DNA of 8,390 bases from Nitrospirota bacterium. Its GTDB lineage: Bacteria > Nitrospirota > Thermodesulfovibrionia > UBA6902 > BMS3Bbin08. Below are positions 1-5,700 of this stretch, piece after piece. The position numbers were made by a program, and so were the translations under genes. Below the pieces are notes generated by a model. The model had not been told where the DNA came from, ran no database searches, and saw only the letters and a list, made by a program, of their open reading frames with translations. The first letter of the stretch is position 1. Every line of letters starts with the position of its first letter. The DNA lies in the NCBI GenBank assembly GCA_016208845.1, contig JACQXH010000073.1, positions 1 through 8,390 on the forward strand. Direction: 5' to 3'.

Positions 1-107
1 CAAACTATAAGTACGATATTAGCAGTGCGATTCAGGCTTTTAGCCTCTCATTTAAAGTTATTCCGGACAGGTATAAAATAAAACATATTGAGGAGATAAG
101 TGATTAA
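1..107 (+). CDS. C-terminal fragment of an unidentified protein (5' end outside window)
   Basis: An open frame enters from the left edge (first full codon at 3) and ends at TAA 105-107, giving 34 visible residues that begin NYKYDISSAIQAF and end HIEEISD. The stop overlaps the GTG start of the next gene by 8 nt (GTGATTAA), the usual sign of translational coupling, which is the main reason to regard it as coding. The fragment is too short to name. The AIQAF...IPD pattern could be the last helix pair of a TPR-like repeat or the tail of a peptidoglycan amidase-like domain, but neither can be shown here. By position it belongs to the same transcript as the SGNH-type gene downstream. Confidence 0.6.
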   Translation, partial: NYKYDISSAIQAFSLSFKVIPDRYKIKHIEEISD

Positions 108-1335
108 ATGGTCTAATTATATAATATTATTAATGTCCATACTGATTTGTGTCTTTTCCGGAGAGATATTTCTTCGCATTTACCGGCCGGAGTTTGGGAG
201 ACTGCAATGGGAAGACCCCTTTCTGGGTTCTTCAAGCTCTGAGTACCAGAGATTTAACCCAAACCAATTTAAAGGTGATAAAAAGCGCATTCTTTTTTTA
301 GGGGACTCATTTCTCGCAGGTTCAGCAGTCAAAAGCTTATCGAACAGATTTCCTGTACTTTTAAATAATAAATTAGGAGATAGCGCTGAAATACAAATAT
401 TGGCCACAGGAGGCTGGGGAACGGATCAGGAATTATTGGGTTTTTTGCAAAAAGGAAAGGCATGGAAGCCCGATATTGTCGTTATTGCTTTTGTTGATAA
501 TGATATTGCGAATATATTATCTAATCGCCAGGGAGATGTGAGAAAACCATTCTTTGCTATCGATGAACAAGACAATTTAAAACTTTTTGATGGTTTCGGG
601 CATCCCCTGTCCTATGAGACAATTATGGAAAATATTCAGACATCAAGATGGAATTTAAGTTACTTGTTTAATTTCATTTGGTTCCATGAGAAACTATTTA
701 TTGGTGAATATCTTACTTCACCCGAAGATAATGATATTGATAATAATGTGGATTTGCGATACCTGTTATTTAGAAACAAGAGAGAAATACAGAAAGCTAA
801 ATTTGATGAGATCTATAACAATCAGGACAAACTAAGCTGGTCTCCGGAAAGAATGGTCCTGAATATTTCAGCATATATTCATGAAGACTTTCCTCTTAAC
901 ACATACCAATGGTCTTTATTGGAAAAAATACTCTTAAAATTCAATGATGAGGTCAGGGGTTCTAACGCGGAACTTTATTTGATGTTATTGCCAAATGCTA
1001 TTGATCAAGAACGTCTCGAAACTATCTCGGGTGGCACATATGAGAAGATCTTCCAGACACCCACAGGGCGAGTTACCCTGCGAAGTGCAGAACCCCGCGA
1101 CAGATTAGCCATTATATGCAAAAAGACAGGGATAGTATTTTATGACCCAACTCCATTATTTATTGATAAAATTAAGAAACACAATCTTATGAAAAGCATA
1201 TGGCCAAAAAGAACAGAAGGTCATTTCAACGATTTGGGACATAAAATTCTTGCAGAAATTATTTATGATTTTTTCAAGGCGGATTCGCGCATCGTGAAGA
1301 TAGGAATAATGCGCACCAAACCCGTTACACGATGA
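100..1335 (+). CDS. Membrane-anchored SGNH/GDSL-type hydrolase-like protein, probably linked to surface polysaccharide
   Basis: This 411-residue protein has one N-terminal membrane segment (about residues 7-26) followed by a presumably periplasmic domain. SGNH blocks are visible. Block I is ILFLGDSF with the expected nucleophile Ser70. The block II glycine is in the GGWGTDQ stretch (104-110). The block III position has FVDNDI, with Asn134 where the oxyanion Asn is expected. Block V is EGHFNDLGH with His375. The family's usual Asp two residues before that His is Glu373 here. Such anchored SGNH proteins commonly add or remove O-acetyl groups on exopolysaccharides, but the substrate cannot be read from the sequence. 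The start is GTG at 100, preceded by AGGAG at 91-95 (4-nt spacing) and overlapping the upstream stop. The extreme C-terminus after about residue 395 is a basic tail that matches no motif I know. Confidence 0.75.
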   Translation: MIKWSNYIILLMSILICVFSGEIFLRIYRPEFGRLQWEDPFLGSSSSEYQRFNPNQFKGDKKRILFLGDSFLAGSAVKSLSNRFPVLLNNKLGDSAEIQILATGGWGTDQELLGFLQKGKAWKPDIVVIAFVDNDIANILSNRQGDVRKPFFAIDEQDNLKLFDGFGHPLSYETIMENIQTSRWNLSYLFNFIWFHEKLFIGEYLTSPEDNDIDNNVDLRYLLFRNKREIQKAKFDEIYNNQDKLSWSPERMVLNISAYIHEDFPLNTYQWSLLEKILLKFNDEVRGSNAELYLMLLPNAIDQERLETISGGTYEKIFQTPTGRVTLRSAEPRDRLAIICKKTGIVFYDPTPLFIDKIKKHNLMKSIWPKRTEGHFNDLGHKILAEIIYDFFKADSRIVKIGIMRTKPVTR

Positions 1336-1457
1336 TTAAAGAGATGCGTCGTCCATTAACTATGCCGCTGATAAGCTGCAGTGGATATGCAGGCAGGCGC
1401 AACCTATGAATGGCTTATGAGACACAGATATTCAATAAATAATAAAATATAAAAAAT

Positions 1458-3419
1458 ATGAGGACCGGCAATAATCAGTATAAATTGATTTTTATTTTTT
1501 CGTGGATTGTTTTTTATTTTATTTATCCGTCATGGATCAGCCAACATTCGATATTAACTAACCGTTTCCCCGGCATAACCGATCAGGCAGCAAGGTCGTT
1601 AGTAGCAACGGGATTTATTATATATTTTTCCCTATCAGCTTATCTGCTGAATATTGTTTTAAATTCCGCCATAATTGAAAAACCGGTCATTATTAAAATT
1701 AATGATTGGCCTAAACATATCAAGAACAATTTATGGCTTATTATTATTTGCAGTCTATCCATAGTCCTCCATTTTCACACCTTTTCTTATATTATCGTTT
1801 TGGGCGAGCTTCCGTTTCTTCAGCAGCCATATTGGATGTACGACTTCATAAACCTCTACTGGCACAGGCTATTTGATCTGCCAATTCATTATTTTTTCTG
1901 GTTATTACTGTTCCTGATTGTCCTGATAATAAAAAAGATAAAAATGATTTACCTTATAACAAATTATTTCAGTAAATTAATTTCCCAATATTCATCAGGC
2001 AATATAGTGAAGATCCTTCTTGCCCTTGCCATGCTTTTTGCCTTTAATGCTTATTCTAATATTTTCCCTTATTACAATTATTATGAATCAATGCCGCTTG
2101 TCCGGCATCCTCCCCTTTCAAAGATCCTTTATCTTTTTAATTTTATTGCGTTCGGCACTTCCCCTTTAGGGCCCAGAATAATGCAATTTGCATTTTACAT
2201 TTTAAGCGCAGTTTATCTGTACAGGACCATTCTCCTGTTCAATGATAAAGAAACCGCTTTATCGGGAGCAGCGATCTATCTGTTTTCGCCCATATTATTT
2301 TCATTTGCGTCACAGGCTGCTGTAGCAAGCGGGACAATTTTTTTCATAACTTTAATTTCCTTCCACTTTCTGAGATTTTTCAGGAATGAAGACATCAGGG
2401 ACCTGGTTTTAACCGCTATTTTTATTGGTATAGGTTTTATGTACAGGGGAGAGATGCTGATAATGTTTATTGCATGTTTTGCCTATCTTGCCCTAACGAG
2501 AGTCATAAAATGGGCCCCTGGTTCACTGATACACTTAAAGATATTGCTATTGCCCTTAGTACTGATCCTTCCATGGATGAAGATCGGGACTCCGAATCCT
2601 CTCGTGTGGTCCAATTTGATCTCATTTAAACGATTGGCCGTGATCGCCTTGATGCTCCACAGCCAGGTATCCTCTATCGTATTCTTTTTGTTTTTGTTCA
2701 CATTTGTTTTCATTTTATTTACCAGGAGAGATGACCTATCACGTTTTTTCGGCCTGATATTTATTGCATATTATTTTTTATTTACCTTAATGGAATATGG
2801 AGAATATAATCACCGTTACCTGATGGCATTATATCCGACTGTTGCCGTATTCCTATCACAGCACTTGTACCATATTTCTCAAAGGATAAGATGGAAGCAT
2901 GCTTTCAAGGTTCTTTTTTCAGCTGTAATCCTTTTTCTAATCTTCCTTTCCATGGTTCCCCGGACAGGTTCGAGTCTCATCACATATAAATACAAAGATT
3001 TTGAAACCCAGTATTTCCCGATTGACAAGGCAACGGACTGGATAAAAAAGGAGACCGGGTATGATGCGAGAATACTATCTCTTTATCTGCCTCATTATGC
3101 ACTTTATTTGGACAAAATATATCCTGACAGGGCCGAAATAAATCAAAATAAATTCATTTTCAGTTATACAGAAATGATCCGGAATATTTTATTCCCGCTG
3201 AAAAATCTCGGCATATATTGCAGGGAAAATAACATTTCCTACATCATATTTCCATATGCCCCAAATAATGATTACCCCAATGCCTCTTCTCTTTTAGAGG
3301 AGTTGGCAACGATGAAATATTTGCATGAGAATATGGGTAAAGAGTTTCTGAAGGTTGCAGATTTCAGCCTTGAAGACAATTATATATATATATATAAGCT
3401 TAAAGACAATTCCAATTGA
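1458..3419 (+). CDS. Polytopic membrane protein, GT-C/PMT-type glycosyltransferase
   Basis: The product is 653 residues with about a dozen hydrophobic segments and a soluble C-terminal domain (about 510-653). The best family clue is the RHPPLSK motif at 216-222. It lies just after a membrane segment and a short loop containing Glu210 (NYYESMP), which matches the acidic residue plus HPPL arrangement of dolichyl-phosphomannose/ArnT-like (PMT_2) transferases. HRYLMALYP at 452-460 resembles the conserved late RY..P motif of that family. These enzymes move a sugar from a polyprenyl-phosphate carrier to lipid, protein or glycan on the outer face of the inner membrane. An extra hydrophobic module of about 180 residues precedes the PMT-like core. 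The ATG at 1458 is the first start after an in-frame TAA at 1443, but the leader is almost pure A/T with no recognisable Shine-Dalgarno sequence. The gene lies 122 bp after the SGNH-type gene, so both probably serve surface glycan assembly. Donor and acceptor are unknown. Confidence 0.7.
   Translation: MRTGNNQYKLIFIFSWIVFYFIYPSWISQHSILTNRFPGITDQAARSLVATGFIIYFSLSAYLLNIVLNSAIIEKPVIIKINDWPKHIKNNLWLIIICSLSIVLHFHTFSYIIVLGELPFLQQPYWMYDFINLYWHRLFDLPIHYFFWLLLFLIVLIIKKIKMIYLITNYFSKLISQYSSGNIVKILLALAMLFAFNAYSNIFPYYNYYESMPLVRHPPLSKILYLFNFIAFGTSPLGPRIMQFAFYILSAVYLYRTILLFNDKETALSGAAIYLFSPILFSFASQAAVASGTIFFITLISFHFLRFFRNEDIRDLVLTAIFIGIGFMYRGEMLIMFIACFAYLALTRVIKWAPGSLIHLKILLLPLVLILPWMKIGTPNPLVWSNLISFKRLAVIALMLHSQVSSIVFFLFLFTFVFILFTRRDDLSRFFGLIFIAYYFLFTLMEYGEYNHRYLMALYPTVAVFLSQHLYHISQRIRWKHAFKVLFSAVILFLIFLSMVPRTGSSLITYKYKDFETQYFPIDKATDWIKKETGYDARILSLYLPHYALYLDKIYPDRAEINQNKFIFSYTEMIRNILFPLKNLGIYCRENNISYIIFPYAPNNDYPNASSLLEELATMKYLHENMGKEFLKVADFSLEDNYIYIYKLKDNSN
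3381..3396. repeat. (TA)8 dinucleotide microsatellite inside the glycosyltransferase gene
   Basis: Eight uninterrupted TA units lie in codons 642-647 of the membrane glycosyltransferase gene and encode the alternating YIYIY stretch close to the C-terminus. The repeat is flanked on both sides by AAAGACAAT-like words (3372-3380 and 3402-3410). Gain or loss of one unit would shift the frame of only the last dozen residues. Confidence 0.9.
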
Positions 3420-3500
3420 GGCTTGCAATTCAACAATTACATGCAGGGGGAAAGCCCTCATGTCAGGTCCAAACAATTACGAAAGAAGGCAATATCTTCC

Positions 3501-3764
3501 TTATTGTGTTTTCAGGTCCTCTCTCAGTTTTTTATCCGCCTTTATAATGTCTTCAACCTTATCTCCGCTTATCTCCCATGAATAATCATCCTTTGCATTA
3601 CGCTTGAGCTTTATCCTGGCGGGCTTATCGGGTTTTATATCCTCAACCTCAGCGATCTGTTTAAATTCCGGGGCCGCCTGCGGCTGTTTATCATCAGTGC
3701 GCGCGCACGCTGTTACAAGCAAAAAAACCATTAATGAAATCTGGAATAATACCTTGCCAAACAC
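3501..3764 (-). CDS. Small predicted lipoprotein of unknown function
   Basis: This is an 87-residue protein with a short hydrophobic signal sequence (about residues 5-17) ending in the lipobox VTAC with Cys20. It should therefore be exported, lipidated and reduced to a mature form of about 68 residues. The mature part is a charged linker followed by a Lys/Asp/Glu-rich segment (KPARIKLKRNAKDDYSWEI, then a probable helix IIKADKKLREDL). I recognise no family. The start is GTG at 3764: a strong AAAGGAGGT (GGAGG at 3770-3774) lies 5 nt upstream, whereas the overlapping ATG at 3766 opens a different, short frame. It begins 34 bp after the nadE stop on the same strand, so it is probably cotranscribed with nadE. 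It is convergent with the glycosyltransferase gene (81-bp gap). Nothing in the sequence ties it functionally to NAD metabolism. Confidence 0.75.
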   Translation of the reverse strand: MFGKVLFQISLMVFLLVTACARTDDKQPQAAPEFKQIAEVEDIKPDKPARIKLKRNAKDDYSWEISGDKVEDIIKADKKLREDLKTQ

Positions 3765-3769
3765 ATCGA

Positions 3770-3774
3770 CCTCC
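3770..3774 (-). promoter_or_regulatory. Ribosome binding site GGAGG that decides the GTG start of the lipoprotein gene
   Basis: On the minus strand the sequence reads AAAGGAGGTCGATGTGTTTG. Only the GTG frame leads to the signal peptide and lipobox. The ATG two bases upstream is out of frame with it and soon terminates. Confidence 0.7.
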
Positions 3775-3798
3775 TTTCAACTTTCAACTTGTTTACTT

Positions 3799-5439
3799 TC
3801 AGTAACTCTTGTATCTATTAGTTATCGGAAACCTTCTGTCCTTACCAAAGGCCCGCGGCGTTATTTTTATCCCCGGCGGGGCCTGACGTCTCTTATATTC
3901 TGAATGGTCTATCATTCTTACAACCTTCTTTGCACATTCCTTATCACAGCCTGTATTAATTATCTCTTCAAAACTCCTGTCCTCCTCCACATATGCCTTC
4001 AAAATAGGATCAAGCACAGGATATGGCGGCAGGGTATCTGTATCTCTCTGGTCGGGTCTCAGCTCGGCGGTGGGCTCTTTCCAGAGAACACGCTCCGGGA
4101 TTATAAATCTGCCTGCGCCGTCATTCTTCCATTTGCAAAGTTCATAAACCATGGTTTTAGGCACATCTTTTATTACAGCAAAGCCGCCTGCCATGTCTCC
4201 GTAGAGTGTCGCATATCCGACGCTCATCTCAGACTTATTGCCTGTAGTGAGCACAAGCCAGCCGAACTTATTTGAAAATGCCATTAATATGTTGCCCCTT
4301 ATTCGCGCCTGAAGGTTTTCTTCAGTGATGTTTTCCTTAGTGCCTTTAAAATGTTCTGATAATGTTTTGAGGTGCGTTTTATGGATCTGGTTTATTGGAA
4401 CCGTTATGATCTTCATGCCGAGATTTTTTGCCGTGGCACCGGCGTCCTCATAGCTTTCCCTCGAAGTGTATTTAGAGGGCATGAACAGGCCTTTGACCCT
4501 GTCTCGGCCTATCGCATCAACGGCAATTGCAGCGACCAGAGAGGAATCGACCCCTCCGCTCAGCCCTATCACAACATCGCTAAATCCATTCTTGATAACA
4601 TAATCCCTTGTCCCCATCACAAGCGCGCTGTAAACCTCTTCCACGGGCAACAACTTGCGGCTTGTTCTTGTTTTCAATGCAGGTTTTTTCTCCCTGTATA
4701 ATTTAACAGGTATTCTCAAATTCTCTAATATTTCCCCCTTGCATACGAGGGCCTTTAATTCTTTTTGTTTTGCTGAAGTATTTTTCTCCGGTACTGTTTC
4801 AACTTCAATATCAAGTGCCAAGATCTCTTCTTTAAATTGCTTACCCCTCAGCACGACCCCGCCATTATTATTGACCATAAAACTGCCGCCGTCAAAAACA
4901 AGCTCATCCTGTCCGCCTACCATATTCACATACGCGATCACTTTCTTATATTCCCTGGCGCGGGCTGAAACAAGACTCTCCCGGTCCTTCGCCTTTCCCA
5001 TTATGTTGACGCTAAATTTAATCCCATCAATGGAATAAAGAGGATACCGATTACCGGACCGGAAATAACGGAATTCATCAAAGACCCCGTAATTAGGCAG
5101 ATGCTTTTTATGGTAAACATCAATAAGTTTTCCATGCGACAATATAGCCGCTGCATTAAAAATATGCCCCTCTTTTCTGTCCACAAAACCTGCAATAACG
5201 GTGATTCCCTGTGATGCCTTTCTTACTTTATGCATGGCAGCAACGTTATCCTCTATGAACTCCTGCTTCAGGAGCAGGTCCTCTGGCGGATAACCTGTTA
5301 TGGCCAGTTCGGGGAATGCCACGATATCCGATCTCAACGTCCTGGCTTTTTTTATGTAAGAGATTATTTTTTTTACGTTGCCATCGAGGTCGCCAACTAC
5401 CGGATTGATCTGCGCCAGCGCTATTCTTATTTTCTTCAC
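3799..5439 (-). CDS. nadE: NAD+ synthetase, glutamine-dependent type, with the catalytic-Cys segment of the amidase domain missing
   Basis: NadE amidates deamido-NAD+ to NAD+ at the expense of ATP in the cytoplasm. The 546-residue product has the two-domain layout. An N-terminal nitrilase-like glutaminase (about 1-240) carries the triad Glu in FPEL (Glu44) and the Lys before HLPNYGVFDE (Lys112). A C-terminal synthetase carries the P-loop SGGVDSS (294-300), TTGNKSE (398-404), GDMAGGFAVIKDVPK (414-428) and the KEPTAELRPDQRDTDTLPPY region (454-472). Family members normally read VNICEDIW, then about 30 residues to SASPYHMGK. Here the text jumps from FSVNI (142-146) straight to MGKAKDRE (147 on), so the nucleophilic Cys is absent while the frame is kept. 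The synthetase half looks intact and could use free ammonia; loss of glutamine use is inferred. I prefer GTG at 5439, because GGAGG (5444-5448) is 4 nt away. ATG at 5442 would leave 1 nt. The open frame continuing upstream shows no family similarity. Confidence 0.92.
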   Translation of the reverse strand: MKKIRIALAQINPVVGDLDGNVKKIISYIKKARTLRSDIVAFPELAITGYPPEDLLLKQEFIEDNVAAMHKVRKASQGITVIAGFVDRKEGHIFNAAAILSHGKLIDVYHKKHLPNYGVFDEFRYFRSGNRYPLYSIDGIKFSVNIMGKAKDRESLVSARAREYKKVIAYVNMVGGQDELVFDGGSFMVNNNGGVVLRGKQFKEEILALDIEVETVPEKNTSAKQKELKALVCKGEILENLRIPVKLYREKKPALKTRTSRKLLPVEEVYSALVMGTRDYVIKNGFSDVVIGLSGGVDSSLVAAIAVDAIGRDRVKGLFMPSKYTSRESYEDAGATAKNLGMKIITVPINQIHKTHLKTLSEHFKGTKENITEENLQARIRGNILMAFSNKFGWLVLTTGNKSEMSVGYATLYGDMAGGFAVIKDVPKTMVYELCKWKNDGAGRFIIPERVLWKEPTAELRPDQRDTDTLPPYPVLDPILKAYVEEDRSFEEIINTGCDKECAKKVVRMIDHSEYKRRQAPPGIKITPRAFGKDRRFPITNRYKSY

Positions 5440-5467
5440 CATGCCTCCGGAAATAAACAGTATATCA

Positions 5468-5496
5468 ATAATAATTGAAGGACAGTTATTTGTAAA
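5468..5496 (-). promoter_or_regulatory. Predicted sigma-70-like promoter of nadE
   Basis: On the minus strand, TTTACA (5496-5491) and TATTAT (5473-5468) are separated by exactly 17 nt. Transcription would start near 5461, leaving a leader of about 20 nt that contains the GGAGG ribosome binding site. The surroundings are AT-rich, so chance matches are possible. Confidence 0.45.
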
Positions 5497-5518
5497 TGAT
5501 AAACAAATGAAGCGGTAT

Positions 5519-5547
5519 TTGACTGAATTTTCATAACGATATATAAT
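5519..5547 (+). promoter_or_regulatory. Predicted sigma-70-like promoter of the protease gene
   Basis: TTGACT (5519-5524) and a consensus TATAAT (5542-5547) are separated by 17 nt, a near-ideal housekeeping promoter. The -10 box sits inside a small inverted repeat, ACGAT-ATATA-ATCGT (5536-5550). The start site would fall near 5554, giving the protease mRNA a leader of about 147 nt. Confidence 0.6.
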
Positions 5548-5550
5548 CGT

Positions 5551-5578
5551 CTTATTAATTAACTGAGGAGTTAATAAG
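5551..5578. promoter_or_regulatory. Inverted repeat at the predicted transcription start of the protease gene (operator-like or leader hairpin)
   Basis: CTTATTAA (5551-5558) and TTAATAAG (5571-5578) are perfect 8-bp inverted arms. An inner pair TTAACT/AGTTAA (5559-5564 and 5569-5574) closes on a GAGG loop. The element begins 3 bp after the -10 box, so it could be a repressor site. If transcribed it could instead form a weak A/U hairpin. I recognise no regulator consensus. Confidence 0.4.
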
Positions 5579-5617
5579 CAGAACCACCCAAATTGTCTTT
5601 CACGCTTGCAGGGAATC

Positions 5618-5669
5618 TCGGAACGAGTCGTACCGACTTTCCTTAAGAAGGATTGCGGACAAGCCGCAA
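5618..5669 (+). promoter_or_regulatory. Structured leader of the protease gene: three abutting hairpins, the first a dispersed-repeat core
   Basis: Three perfect short stems follow one another almost without gaps: AGTCG-TAC-CGACT (5626-5638), TCCTT-AAG-AAGGA (5640-5652) and TTGCGG-ACAAG-CCGCAA (5653-5669). The last ends 21 nt before the AGGAG ribosome binding site, so the site itself is left open. The first hairpin, with its flank (5618-5639), recurs almost identically twice inside larC. The block may therefore be a dispersed repeat that landed in the leader rather than a dedicated regulator. Confidence 0.45.
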
Positions 5670-5700
5670 GCACAGAAATGAAACTCAATAAGGAGACACG

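Noticed and set aside
1336..1457. Intergenic stretch with a more GC-rich first half, tested as a gene remnant or RNA.
   Set aside because: None of the translations resembles a known protein, and there is no stable stem or recognisable promoter. It may be relic sequence but nothing supports a call.
3420..3500. Possible terminator between the convergent glycosyltransferase and lipoprotein genes (GAAG...CTTC, AGGG...CCCT).
   Set aside because: The stems are only 4 bp with 6-7-nt loops and no proper T-run directly after them on either strand.
3904..5038. Several plus-strand open frames of 80-130 codons opposite nadE.
   Set aside because: They lie wholly antisense to a clearly conserved gene, have no ribosome binding sites of note and give no recognisable protein.
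5440..5688. The nadE frame stays open about 82 codons upstream of the chosen start.
   Set aside because: The translated extension has no NadE similarity, crosses the predicted promoters, the inverted repeats and the repeat-bearing htrA leader, and the family N-terminus (KKIRIALAQINPVVGD) begins right after a good GGAGG.
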